A stretch of 64,000 nucleotides of DNA from Demequina iriomotensis (GTDB lineage Bacteria; Actinomycetota; Actinomycetes; Actinomycetales; Demequinaceae): contig NZ_BBME01000017.1 in the NCBI RefSeq assembly GCF_000971395.1, forward strand, positions 91,942-155,941, given 5' to 3'. Below, in pieces: positions 17,222 to 24,939 of this stretch; positions within the stretch are counted from its first letter, which is position 1, and every line of letters begins with the position of its first letter. Made by a program: the position numbers and the translations under genes. The notes beneath the pieces were generated by a model. That model saw nothing but the letters and a program-made list of their open reading frames with translations. It was not told the DNA's origin and did no database searches.

Positions 17222-18917
17222 AGACGGCCTCCAGGCCCCACTCCCCGCCGCCGTAGGCGAGCAGCACCGCGGTCACGGTGTCCTCCTCGTCTCGCAGCGC
17301 GACCTGGACGTACGCACGTCGGGAGGCGTCCTCGGACCACCAGCGCTCCGACACCGGCCACGGCCCGGCCCACGACTCGACGGGACGCGGACGGTCCCAC
17401 ACCGGGCTCTCGACGTGACCGACGTGGCCGGAGGAGGGGTGCCGGTTCGCGGCGCGGGCGCGCTCGTCGGAGGGGTCCGCCTCGAGCCGCACCCACGTGG
17501 GCGGCGCGCTGATCGCGAGACGTCGGCTGATGGTGACCGGGCTCCCGCCCGCGTCGAGCACGAGCGCGGGCCGCACCACCGAGGGCACGGTCGCCGGCGG
17601 CGGGTCGGGGATGCGTCCCGGCCACGGATGCGCGATCGCGCGAGCGGGGGGCGCCTCCTGGCCCCAGGGCACCGCATGTGCCCTGTCGCGGGGAGAACGC
17701 CCGCCCTGCTCGGCGACCGCGAGCACGCCCTCGAGGCCGATCAGCCCCTGGACGCGCTCGAGGGCACGATGCGCGCGCGAGTCCGCGCCCGACACCCCGC
17801 CCCACAGATAGGCCTGCTCGGCACCGAGCGCGACCACGTCCTCCGCCACGAGCCCGAGCGATACCAGCGGCGACGGCTCCGGCGCGGCGCCGGTCGCGGC
17901 CGCGGCTCCCGCGGTGCCCGACAGCCAGCCCTCGAGCTGCCAGCGGACCCGGTCCGTCATGTGACGGGCGAACGCACCGGCGCGGGAGCCCACGTCCGTG
18001 CGCCACACGCGCTCGAGCTCCTGCCCCTTCTCGGTGCGTGCCGTGATGCGCACGCGCCCGCACCGCACGCCCGCGTCGAGCAGCGCGCGATCGAGCGCGC
18101 TCGCGGCCTCCGTGGCGACGTGGACGAGCTGCTCGATCCGCTCGGCCGGGTCCTCGAACACATGCTCGACCGCGATGTCCTCCTCGCTGCGGCGCAGCAC
18201 CGGGGGCGCGAGGTCCTCCCCCGACGCGAGCCGATGCGCCCACACCCCGACGGGGCCGAAGCGCGCGAGCACGTCCGCGAACGGCAGCGCCGCCAGGTCC
18301 CCCAACGTGACGATGCCCAGCCGGGTCAGCACGCTCACGAGGCGCTCGACCTCCTCGCGCTGGACCCGCTCCATGACCGCGAGCGCGAGCGAGTCGATGG
18401 GGGCGGGAGCGAGGTACGCCCTCGAGGAACCCGCGGGGACCAGCTCCGCGGACCGCGCCGCGAGCACGGCCGCGAGCAGCCCGTCGGCAGCGCCGACCGC
18501 GCACTCCACGCCGGCGTGCTCGGCCACGGCGGTGACGAGAGCCTCCGCGAGCGCCTCCTCCGAGCCGTGGAAGCGCGCGGCGCCGTCCGCGGGGATCGCG
18601 AGCAGGCCCGGACGCGTGATCTCGACGCCCGAGACCGCCTGCTCGGCGGCGGCCGCGACGGCCTCGAACAGGCGCGAGTCCCGGCCCTCGTCATGGGACA
18701 GGATCGCGATCTCGGGGCAGGCGCGCTGCGCGAGGCGACGGGTGCTCCCCCGCCGCACCCCGGCGGACCGCGCCGCGGCGGACACCGCGACCAGCCCGCG
18801 CCCATGCAGCACCGCGGCCGGGGCGTCGGCACCGAGCCCCGCCTCCGTCATCGCCGCGACGACGGGCCAGTCCGGCACCCACAGGACCGCGCGCCTCACC
18901 ACGGTCACGACGCTCAT
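17214..18917 (-). CDS. imuB: ImuB, catalytically inactive Y-family polymerase-like protein
   Basis: 567 residues of the Y-family polymerase fold (palm, fingers, thumb with helix-hairpin-helix, little finger). The first acidic motif of active Y polymerases (a DxD-type strand) is replaced by AVLWVPDWPVVAAM, as in mycobacterial ImuB, which has no polymerase activity but bridges DnaE2, ImuA' and the beta clamp. The C-terminal part ends with the family's aromatic region (ESWAGPWPVSERWW and VLLAYGGGEWGLEAVYD). The ATG at 18917 overlaps the imuA' stop as ATGA, and the 3' end overlaps dnaE2 by 8 bp, so the three products are made by coupled translation. Confidence 0.92.
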   Translation of the reverse strand: MSVVTVVRRAVLWVPDWPVVAAMTEAGLGADAPAAVLHGRGLVAVSAAARSAGVRRGSTRRLAQRACPEIAILSHDEGRDSRLFEAVAAAAEQAVSGVEITRPGLLAIPADGAARFHGSEEALAEALVTAVAEHAGVECAVGAADGLLAAVLAARSAELVPAGSSRAYLAPAPIDSLALAVMERVQREEVERLVSVLTRLGIVTLGDLAALPFADVLARFGPVGVWAHRLASGEDLAPPVLRRSEEDIAVEHVFEDPAERIEQLVHVATEAASALDRALLDAGVRCGRVRITARTEKGQELERVWRTDVGSRAGAFARHMTDRVRWQLEGWLSGTAGAAAATGAAPEPSPLVSLGLVAEDVVALGAEQAYLWGGVSGADSRAHRALERVQGLIGLEGVLAVAEQGGRSPRDRAHAVPWGQEAPPARAIAHPWPGRIPDPPPATVPSVVRPALVLDAGGSPVTISRRLAISAPPTWVRLEADPSDERARAANRHPSSGHVGHVESPVWDRPRPVESWAGPWPVSERWWSEDASRRAYVQVALRDEEDTVTAVLLAYGGGEWGLEAVYD

Positions 18918-19603
18918 GCCGCACCCCCGAGCGCTCGGGACGTCACCGCCGGCGCCGATGCTCCGCGCCGCAGCGGCGCATCCGCGTCGAGCGGCAGCGT
19001 GACGAACCGCGCGGTGCCTCCCCGACGCTCCTCGATCCGCACGGTGAGATCCCGCCCCCGCAGGCGGCCGTCCCCCGCGCCGAGACCATGCCAGCGGGAC
19101 GCGACCGCGGTCAGCGTGGTGTGCGCTCCCGTCCACGAACCCTCCGCGACGATGACGGATCCCCGCTCCCTCGCCCGGGACGCGAGCCTGCGCCGGTCCG
19201 GCTCGGACAGCGCGAGTCGCGGGCCCAGCAGCACCACGTCCATGCCGTCGACGCATGCCCCCGCCACGGCCGCGGCCTGCGGGCCCGGATGCGGCACGAG
19301 CGCGAGGCGCGCGAGGTCGAGCCCGCGGCGCGCCGCCGCGACCACCCCGAGCGACGGCATCCCGACGGCCGCGGTCCACGAGCCCGCCTCCGAGGCGGCC
19401 GCCGCGAGCGCGAGCATGAGCGAGGTGGAGCCGGCGACGGCGACCACCTGCCCGCGCCTCAGCCCTTGCGGCAGCAGCTGGTCCAGCACGGGCGTGAGCG
19501 GCAGCGTGGGCGCCTCCCAGCGCTCACGCGTGGTGCCCACCCGCCGCTGCACCCCGGCGAGCGCCTCGCGCGCCCGGGCGAGCCTCGCCTCGGCCGTCTC
19601 CAT
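18914..19603 (-). CDS. imuA': ImuA', RecA-like accessory factor of the mutasome
   Basis: 229 residues with a RecA-type core: strand-loop RRGQVVAVAGSTSLML in the position of Walker A, but without the GKT, then MDVVLLGPRLALSEPDRR and a late strand VIVAEGSW. In mycobacteria ImuA' binds ImuB and RecA and is needed for damage-induced mutagenesis. The start at 19603 has GGGAGG about 9 nt upstream and lies 31 bp from the LexA boxes. It is the first gene of the imuA'-imuB-dnaE2 operon. The degenerate P-loop suggests that ATP binding is weak or lost. Confidence 0.88.
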   Translation of the reverse strand: METAEARLARAREALAGVQRRVGTTRERWEAPTLPLTPVLDQLLPQGLRRGQVVAVAGSTSLMLALAAAASEAGSWTAAVGMPSLGVVAAARRGLDLARLALVPHPGPQAAAVAGACVDGMDVVLLGPRLALSEPDRRRLASRARERGSVIVAEGSWTGAHTTLTAVASRWHGLGAGDGRLRGRDLTVRIEERRGGTARFVTLPLDADAPLRRGASAPAVTSRALGGAA

Positions 19604-19618
19604 CGCCGCGCACCTCCC

Positions 19619-19627
19619 GCATCGTCC
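19619..19627. repeat. Dispersed motif copy in the imuA' leader
   Basis: GCATCGTCC lies between the LexA boxes and the imuA' ribosome site, inside the probable 5' untranslated region. Confidence 0.6.
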
Positions 19628-19633
19628 ATCGGC

Positions 19634-19661
19634 TCGAACATCCGTTCGAACATATGTTCGA
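19634..19661 (-). promoter_or_regulatory. Two overlapping perfect LexA (SOS) boxes
   Basis: Two copies of the actinomycete SOS box TCGAAC-N4-GTTCGA lie head to tail: 19634-19649 (N4 = ATCC) and 19646-19661 (N4 = ATAT). They share the TCGA at 19646-19649, so their centres are 12 bp apart. They stand 31 bp upstream of imuA' on the minus strand and should give tight LexA repression of the mutagenesis operon. Confidence 0.93.
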
Positions 19662-19808
19662 TTATGACGCGGCCCTCCGACAGTGAGCAAGACGGTGTGA
19701 GGAGCCGGGCACGGGACGACCGCGAGCGCCCCCTGGCGCGCGCGAGGGCGCCGCAAGCGACCACGAGCGCCCCATTCCGGGGTCAGGAGGACGGGACCAG
19801 GGAGGACG

Positions 19809-19854
19809 GCCGATCAGGGCCAGACACGACCGCCGATCAGGACCGGACGCGACG
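19809..19854. repeat. Two-copy 23-bp imperfect tandem repeat
   Basis: Units 19809-19831 and 19832-19854 both begin GCCGATCAGG and match at 19 of 23 positions. They lie between the TrmH gene end and the LexA region, in a 200-bp stretch that otherwise shows nothing recognisable. Confidence 0.5.
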
Positions 19855-19864
19855 GCGGGACGCG

Positions 19865-20665
19865 TCAGCGCGCGCGCAGCGCCCACATCGCGACCGCCGA
19901 GGCCGCGGCGACGTTGAGCGAGTCCACTCCCCCATGCATCGGGATGATGACGGCCTCGTCGACGTGCGCGAGCGCCTGGCGCGTGAGCCCGTCACCCTCG
20001 GCGCCCATGACCAGGGCCACCTTCTCACCCGCGCGCGCGGCGAAGTCGTCCAGGTCGGCCGCATCGTCCGCGAGCGCGAGGCCCGCGACCGTGAAGCCGA
20101 GCCCGCGCAGCTCGTCGAGCGCGTCGGGCCACGCCTCGGCCCGCGTCCACGGCACCTGGAACACCGTGCCCATCGACACCTTCACCGAGCGCCGGTACAG
20201 CGGATCGGCGCACGTGGGCGCGACCACCACCGCATCGGCGCCGATGCCCGCGGCCGAGCGGAAGATCGCGCCGACGTTGGTGTGGTCGACGATCCCCTCG
20301 AGGACCACGATGCGTCGCGCGTCGCGCACCAGATCCGCGAGCGCGGGCAGCTCGGGCCGCTCCATGGACGCGAGCGCGCCGCGATGCACCTGGTAGCCGG
20401 TCACGTCCTCGAGCAGGGCCGCGGGGGCGACGTACACGGGCACCTCGGCGGGCAGCACCGTCGCGACCGAGTCGAGCCAGCGCTCGCTCAGCAGCACCGC
20501 CCGGGGACGATGCCCCGCGGCCACCGCGCGCGCGATGACCTTCGCACCCTCGGCCATGTACAGGCCCCGCGCGGGCTCGAGAGCGCGCCGCAGCGCGACA
20601 TCGGTGAGGTCGCGGAAGTCGGCGAGACGCGGGTCGGCGGGATCCTCGACATGGATGACGGGCAT
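19865..20665 (-). CDS. TrmH/SpoU-family RNA 2'-O-methyltransferase
   Basis: 266 residues. An N-terminal substrate-binding region (YMAEGAKVIARA) is followed by the SPOUT knot with its three motifs: NVGAIFRSAAGIGAD, LVMGAEGDGL and IPMHGGVDSLNVAAASAV. These enzymes methylate ribose 2'-OH in tRNA or 23S rRNA using S-adenosylmethionine; the target nucleotide cannot be named. I took the ATG at 20665 (MPVIHVEDPADPRL); ATGs at 20674 and 20677 would add up to four residues. Dispersed-motif copies lie at 20061 and 20505. Confidence 0.9.
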   Translation of the reverse strand: MPVIHVEDPADPRLADFRDLTDVALRRALEPARGLYMAEGAKVIARAVAAGHRPRAVLLSERWLDSVATVLPAEVPVYVAPAALLEDVTGYQVHRGALASMERPELPALADLVRDARRIVVLEGIVDHTNVGAIFRSAAGIGADAVVVAPTCADPLYRRSVKVSMGTVFQVPWTRAEAWPDALDELRGLGFTVAGLALADDAADLDDFAARAGEKVALVMGAEGDGLTRQALAHVDEAVIIPMHGGVDSLNVAAASAVAMWALRAR

Positions 20666-20722
20666 GACGCCCATCATCCCAGCGCCCGCGCCGTCGCGGC
20701 GCCGTCGGCGTACCCTGGAGGT

Positions 20723-20740
20723 GTCGACGCAGGCGTCGAC
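20723..20740 (+). promoter_or_regulatory. Palindrome at the start of the DUF2157 message
   Basis: GTCGACG-CAGG-CGTCGAC lies 6 bp after a TACCCT -10-like box (20711-20716) and 20 bp before the DUF2157 gene start. It may be an operator or a 5' stem in the message. Confidence 0.4.
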
Positions 20741-20760
20741 GTCGCTGGAGGGAAGCGGCG

Positions 20761-21756
20761 ATGAACGAGCTCGAGACGAGGCTCGACCGGTGGGTCGAGG
20801 CGGGGCTCATCAGCCCCGAGACCGCGGCCGACCTGCGCCGATTCGAGGCACAGGACACCGGCCAGGCGCCCCCGCAGGCACGCACGCTCGCGCTCGTCGG
20901 CGAGGTGCTCGGCTACCTGGGCGCGGCGCTCGCGCTCTCCGCCGTCGCGTTCATCCTGGGGCGCACGTGGGACGATCTCGCGACCGCAGGCCGGATCGCC
21001 GTGGTCGCGGCCCTCACGCTCGCGGTCGCGTTCGCGGGCGCCCGCGCGGCACGGCTCGCCGCGCCCTCCGCGCAACGCCTCGCCTCCGTGCTGCTGCTCG
21101 CGACGGTCGCGCTCACCGGCTGGCTCGCCTGGGTGGTCCTGCACGATGCGGCGGGCCTCGCCGACGAGCCCCTCGCCCGCGCCGTCACCGGCACGATGGC
21201 CGTGTGCGCCGGCATCGTCTACGCCCTGCGCCGACGCACGCTGGCGCAGGTCGCGCTGCTCGCCGGCCTCGCGGCCGCGGTCGCGACCGTCACCACGCCG
21301 TGGGCGGAGGACGATGCGGGCACCTCCATGGGCCTCGCGTGGGCGGCGCTCGGCGCGGGCTGGCTCGCGCTCGCGATCACGCCTGTGCTGATCCCTACCG
21401 GCAGCGCGCTCGTCTCGGGCGGGCTGCTCTCCCTGCTGGGCCTGCAGATCGCCGCGACGGGAGACCTGCGCGGATGGCTGCTGGGCCTCGCGATCGTGCT
21501 CGGGGCGTGGATGGTCGCCGCCGCCGTGACCCGGCGGACGCTGCTGCCGCTCATCGTGCCGGGAGCGGTCGGGCTGCTGATCGCGGTGCCGCAGCTGATC
21601 GACCACCTGGTCGGCGACGCGATCGTCACGTGGCTCGCGGTCATGGTCACCGGCGTCGCGCTCGTGGTGGTCGCGCTGCGCATGGTCCGCGAGCGGCGCC
21701 GCCCGGATCCGAACCCCGCGACAGACGCGGACGACGACATCCTGCTCAGCCCCTAG
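20761..21756 (+). CDS. DUF2157-like multi-pass membrane protein
   Basis: 331 residues. The first 45 residues are soluble (ELETRLDRWVEAGLISPETAADLRR, the usual opening of DUF2157 proteins), followed by about eight hydrophobic helices and a charged tail (RMVRERRRPDPNP). The function of the family is unknown; it is often described simply as a predicted membrane protein. GGAGGGAAG lies 7 nt before the ATG. A dispersed-motif copy at 21309-21317 encodes Glu-Asp-Asp-Ala in a loop between helices. Confidence 0.75.
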   Translation: MNELETRLDRWVEAGLISPETAADLRRFEAQDTGQAPPQARTLALVGEVLGYLGAALALSAVAFILGRTWDDLATAGRIAVVAALTLAVAFAGARAARLAAPSAQRLASVLLLATVALTGWLAWVVLHDAAGLADEPLARAVTGTMAVCAGIVYALRRRTLAQVALLAGLAAAVATVTTPWAEDDAGTSMGLAWAALGAGWLALAITPVLIPTGSALVSGGLLSLLGLQIAATGDLRGWLLGLAIVLGAWMVAAAVTRRTLLPLIVPGAVGLLIAVPQLIDHLVGDAIVTWLAVMVTGVALVVVALRMVRERRRPDPNPATDADDDILLSP

Positions 21757-21799
21757 AGACCTCCTCGCGGCGGGCCGTCACGCGCCACGGGGAACGGCA

Positions 21800-21829
21800 G
21801 AGCCCCGGAGGATCGCTCCTCCGGGGCTC
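21800..21829. terminator. Bidirectional terminator hairpin
   Basis: A 13-bp perfect stem (21800-21812 with 21817-21829) and TCGC loop between the convergent DUF2157 and SPFH genes. Confidence 0.85.
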
Positions 21830-21840
21830 ATGCGTGGTCC

Positions 21841-22917
21841 CTACTGGCCCTTCTCGGCGTCCGGGTCGAACGGCTTGCCGGAACCGGAGCCGGCCTGCTC
21901 GGCCTCGCCCGAGATGCCCTCGGCCTGACGCCGCGCCTCCTCGAGAGCCGCGCGCGGGTCCGCGAGCGCGGACGTGATGCGCGACGTGCGCTGCCGGGCA
22001 CGCTCGGCGTCGCGCTCGAGGGGCTCGGCCTGGTCGGTGACGCCGAAGCCGGCCGCGACCGCCTTGAGCGCCCCGGTGAACTCGGTGGGGACGAACCACA
22101 TCTGGTTGTTGTTGGCCTTCGCGACCTCCGGGAGCATCTGGAGGTACTGGTAGGACAGCAGCTTGGAGTCCGCGTCGCCCTCGTGGATGGCGTCGAACAC
22201 CTGGAGGATCGCGCGGGCCTCACCCTCAGCCTTGAGGATCTTGGACTGCGCCTCGCCCTCGGCCTTGAGGATCGCCGACTGCTTCTCGCCCTCCGCCGTG
22301 AGGATCGCCGACTGCTTGACGCCCTCCGCGGTCAGGATCGCGGCACGGCGGTCGCGCTCGGCGCGCATCTGCTTCTCCATCGAGTCCTTGATGGACACGG
22401 GCGGCTCGATCGACTTGAGCTCGACGCGGTTGACGCGGATGCCCCACTTGCCCGTCGCCTCGTCGAGGACGCCGCGCAGCTGGCCGTTGATCTGGTCGCG
22501 GCTGGTGAGCGTCTGCTCGAGGTCCATGGTGCCGACGATGTTGCGGAGCGTCGTCACCGTGAGCTGCTCGACACCGGTGATGTAGTTGGCGATCTCGTAG
22601 ACCGCCGACTTCGGGTCCGTCACCTGGAAGTAGATGACCGTGTCGATGTCGACCACCAGGTTGTCGGACGTGATCACCGACTGCGGCGGGAACGAGTACA
22701 CCATCTCGCGCAGGTCCACCTTGGCGCGCACCTTGTCGATGAACGGCACCAGCAGGTGCAGGCCTGCGTCCATGGTGGTGTGGTAGCGGCCCAGACGCTC
22801 GACCAGGTAGGCCTGCGTCTGCTGCACCACGATGATCGCGCGCGCGATCGCGGCGATCACGAAGATCGCCAGGACCGCGAGCGCGACCCAGACGATGATC
22901 GTGCCGATGTCGTCCAT
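21841..22917 (-). CDS. SPFH/band 7 (stomatin-like) membrane protein
   Basis: 358 residues. One N-terminal TM helix (about 4-27), then the band 7 domain (QAYLVERLGRYH, LREMVYSFPPQSVITSDN, AVYEIANYI, LRNIVGTMDLEQTL) and a coiled-coil built from four 11-residue repeats of the AILTAEGEKQS type. The C-terminus is hydrophilic and low in complexity. Such proteins form ring-shaped oligomers on membranes and usually pair with an NfeD protein, here encoded directly upstream (1 nt between stop and ATG). AAGGAG lies 7 nt before the ATG at 22917. Confidence 0.92.
   Translation of the reverse strand: MDDIGTIIVWVALAVLAIFVIAAIARAIIVVQQTQAYLVERLGRYHTTMDAGLHLLVPFIDKVRAKVDLREMVYSFPPQSVITSDNLVVDIDTVIYFQVTDPKSAVYEIANYITGVEQLTVTTLRNIVGTMDLEQTLTSRDQINGQLRGVLDEATGKWGIRVNRVELKSIEPPVSIKDSMEKQMRAERDRRAAILTAEGVKQSAILTAEGEKQSAILKAEGEAQSKILKAEGEARAILQVFDAIHEGDADSKLLSYQYLQMLPEVAKANNNQMWFVPTEFTGALKAVAAGFGVTDQAEPLERDAERARQRTSRITSALADPRAALEEARRQAEGISGEAEQAGSGSGKPFDPDAEKGQ
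22215..22345 (-). repeat. 33-bp repeats inside the SPFH gene
   Basis: Four imperfect 33-bp units encode 11-residue repeats (pattern A-I-L-x-A-E-G-x-x-Q-S) in the coiled coil. The repeat is in frame and common in band 7 proteins. Confidence 0.75.
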
Positions 22918-22918
22918 C

Positions 22919-23365
22919 TCAGCTCTCCTTCTCGGGCGCGACCACGGCGGTCGCGCCATCGATCCTCAGCACGGTCACGTCCGCACCCTCGGGGATCGCG
23001 CGCGCATCGTCCTCGGTGCGCGCCGTCCACACCTCCCCGTTGAGCTTGACGCGGCCGCTCGTCTCCGTCACGGCGTCGATCGCACGTGCGGTGCGGCCCA
23101 CCAGGGCCGCCGTGTTCGTCTCGGAGGCACCCTCGCCCTTGGCGCGCAGCGAGCGCAGCAGGAACGGGCGCAGGCCCCCGATGAGCGCCGTCGCGACGAC
23201 GAGCGCGATGATGACGCTCAGCCACCACGGCGCGCCCAGCAGCGCGGCGACGCCGCCTGCGATCGCGCCGCCCGCGAGCATCGCGAACAGCAGGTCGAGC
23301 GTGAAGATCTCGACCGCGCCGAGGATCATCGCCCCGATGAACCACCACAGGAACTGCTCCACCAT
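22919..23365 (-). CDS. NfeD-family membrane protein
   Basis: 148 residues. Three hydrophobic helices in the first 70 residues (FLWWFIGAMILGAVEIFTLDLLF, a second through the AGG-rich segment, a third IIALVVATALIGG) and a C-terminal OB fold (LVGRTARAIDAV, GRVKLNGEVWTAR, VTVLRIDGATAVV). NfeD proteins act with SPFH partners in membrane quality control. AAGGAGG is only 2 nt from the ATG at 23365, so the GTG next to it may be the real start. A TAGCGT box lies about 20 bp upstream. Confidence 0.92.
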   Translation of the reverse strand: MVEQFLWWFIGAMILGAVEIFTLDLLFAMLAGGAIAGGVAALLGAPWWLSVIIALVVATALIGGLRPFLLRSLRAKGEGASETNTAALVGRTARAIDAVTETSGRVKLNGEVWTARTEDDARAIPEGADVTVLRIDGATAVVAPEKES

Positions 23366-23403
23366 GGCCTCCTTGTCTCATGGCACGCTAGCAGGGACGA
23401 CGA

Positions 23404-23439
23404 GAGGCGCGCATCGTCCGCGGGGACGATGCGCGCCTC
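23404..23439. terminator. 16-bp hairpin built on a dispersed-motif pair
   Basis: A perfect 16-bp stem (23404-23419 with 23424-23439) and GCGG loop. The inner 9 bp of each arm are the dispersed motif; the outer GAGGCGC/GCGCCTC arms extend it. It follows the tauE stop codon on the minus strand and precedes the NfeD promoter. Confidence 0.8.
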
Positions 23440-23469
23440 CTTCTCGCGTCGGGCGCGTCGGGCCTGATG

Positions 23470-24375
23470 TCAGGCCGCAGCGGACTCCGGCGCCGCCTCC
23501 CGGGCGATCGCCCGCTCGGCCCGGTGACCGCGCCACGCGCGGGAGATCGCCCAAGCCCAGACGGCCACGATCACGGCGTAGACGGCCCAGCTGTACGGGG
23601 CCACGGCGGAGAGCGCGTCGGTGTGGAGCAGCGTGCGGGCGTTCGTCAGCAGGATCATGCCGCCGACCGCGGCGCCGAGCATGCGAGGCGGGATGTGGCG
23701 CACCAGGTACGCCGCGAGGGGCGCGGCGAGCAGGCCGCCCGCGAGGAGCGCCAGGACCCATCCGAAGTCGATGCCGGAGGTGCCGAGGCCGAAGATGAAG
23801 CCGACGGACGCGGCCGCGGCGACCAGGAACTCGGACGTGTCGATGGAGCCGATCACCTTGCGCGGCTCCATGCGGCCCGAGGCGAGGAGGGTCGGGGTGC
23901 CGATAGGCCCCCAGCCGCCGCCGCCGGTCGCGTCGACGAAGCCGGCGACGAGGCCGAGCGGAGCGAGGAAGCGCGAGCGCAGGGGCCGCTTGGCCTGGTC
24001 GGCCTTGACCTTGGTGCCGGTGAAGCGCGTGAGCACGTAGACGCCCAGCCCGAAGAGGAGCATGGCCATGATGGGGCCGGCGGCCTCGGTGGAGAGGCGC
24101 GAGAGGAAGGTCGCGCCGGCGAAGGCGCCGATCGCGCCGGGCACGCCCACGCGCCACACCACGCGCCAGTCGACGTTGCCGAACCGCGCGTGCGCGGCAC
24201 CGGAGGCGAGCGTGGTGCCCACCTCCGCGAGGTGGACGGTGGCAGAGGCCAGCGCGGGGCTGAGCCCCACCGCGAGCATGAGCGTCGACGAGGTCACGCC
24301 GTAGGCCATGCCCAGGCTGCCGTCGACGAGCTGCGCGCCGAATCCGACGATCGCCAGCAGGACGAGTGAACGCAT
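23470..24375 (-). CDS. TauE/SafE-family sulfite or organosulfonate exporter
   Basis: 301-residue membrane protein with about eight helices and the two-fold family pattern: VGFGAQLVDGSLGMAYG in the first half and GLVAGFVDATGGGGWGPIG in the second. TauE/SafE proteins export sulfite, sulfonates or related anions. GGAGGA lies 5 nt before the ATG at 24375. A sigma-70 type promoter with an inverted repeat over its -35 region lies upstream, and the Rrf2 regulator is the next gene, which together suggest control by sulfur or redox state. The exported anion is inferred. Confidence 0.9.
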   Translation of the reverse strand: MRSLVLLAIVGFGAQLVDGSLGMAYGVTSSTLMLAVGLSPALASATVHLAEVGTTLASGAAHARFGNVDWRVVWRVGVPGAIGAFAGATFLSRLSTEAAGPIMAMLLFGLGVYVLTRFTGTKVKADQAKRPLRSRFLAPLGLVAGFVDATGGGGWGPIGTPTLLASGRMEPRKVIGSIDTSEFLVAAAASVGFIFGLGTSGIDFGWVLALLAGGLLAAPLAAYLVRHIPPRMLGAAVGGMILLTNARTLLHTDALSAVAPYSWAVYAVIVAVWAWAISRAWRGHRAERAIAREAAPESAAA

Positions 24376-24429
24376 GGTCTCCTCCGCCCGAGCCGGACGC
24401 GGATGCGCCCATGAGTCGGGATGGGTAAA

Positions 24430-24458
24430 ACCATACCCACCTAGTAGGTAGGAATCAA
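24430..24458 (-). promoter_or_regulatory. tauE promoter
   Basis: On the minus strand TTGATT (24458-24453) and TATGGT (24435-24430) are separated by exactly 17 bp, a good -35/-10 pair in a rare AT-rich patch. It lies 55 bp upstream of the tauE start. Confidence 0.65.
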
Positions 24459-24465
24459 TTCCTAC
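24448..24465. promoter_or_regulatory. Probable Rrf2 operator
   Basis: GTAGGAAT-CA-ATTCCTAC is a perfect 8-bp inverted repeat that covers the -35 box of tauE and the stop codon of the Rrf2 gene (24462-24464). A second palindrome, ACCTAGTAGGT (24439-24449), adjoins it. Rrf2 regulators bind such repeats, so repression of tauE is the likely use. Confidence 0.6.
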
Positions 24466-24935
24466 TCGCCAGATAGGTTTGTTTGGGCGTCCTCCCAGGC
24501 CGCTTGGTCCTCGACAAGGATCCGGATCTCCTCCGGAAGCTCGCCCGCGGCGAGGTCCGCCACCGTCACGCGCTCGAGCACGGCGCGGATCGAGGCGCGC
24601 ACGGCGACCCAGATGGTGAGGAGCTCGGCGGCCGCGCCCTCGTACTCGAGACCGGACGGCCGCTCGCCCCGCACGAAGATGAGCGGGCCGTCGACGGCGC
24701 GCACCACATCGGCGAGCGTGATCTCCGAGGCGGGCCGGGTGAGGCGGTAGCCGCCGCCGATCCCCCGCTGCCCCACGACCAGGCGGTCGTCGCGCAGCGC
24801 GGTGAGGATGCCCTCGAGGAACTTGCGCGGGATCCCCTGGCTCGCCGCGAGCTCGCTGGTGGTGCGCGGCGCCCCCGCGCGGGCGAGCTCGGCGACGGCC
24901 CGCAGGGCGTAGTCGGCGCGCGCGGAGACCTTCAT
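24462..24935 (-). CDS. Rrf2-family transcriptional regulator without cysteines
   Basis: 157 residues. The winged helix-turn-helix fills the N-terminal half (KVSARADYALRAVAELA, SELAASQGIPRKFLEGIL, GQRGIGGGYRL wing), then a dimerisation helix. IscR and NsrR hold an Fe-S cluster through three cysteines after the helix; this protein has no cysteine, so like CymR it must sense something else, perhaps a sulfur metabolite or a partner protein. It starts 4 nt after the ABC ATPase stop codon and is thus in that operon; its end overlaps the putative operator of tauE. Confidence 0.9.
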   Translation of the reverse strand: MKVSARADYALRAVAELARAGAPRTTSELAASQGIPRKFLEGILTALRDDRLVVGQRGIGGGYRLTRPASEITLADVVRAVDGPLIFVRGERPSGLEYEGAAAELLTIWVAVRASIRAVLERVTVADLAAGELPEEIRILVEDQAAWEDAQTNLSGE

Positions 24936-24939
24936 CCGC

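Noticed and set aside
22215..22345. 33-bp tandem repeats considered as a CRISPR-like array
   Set aside because: No spacers; the units are in frame and encode coiled-coil repeats of a band 7 protein.
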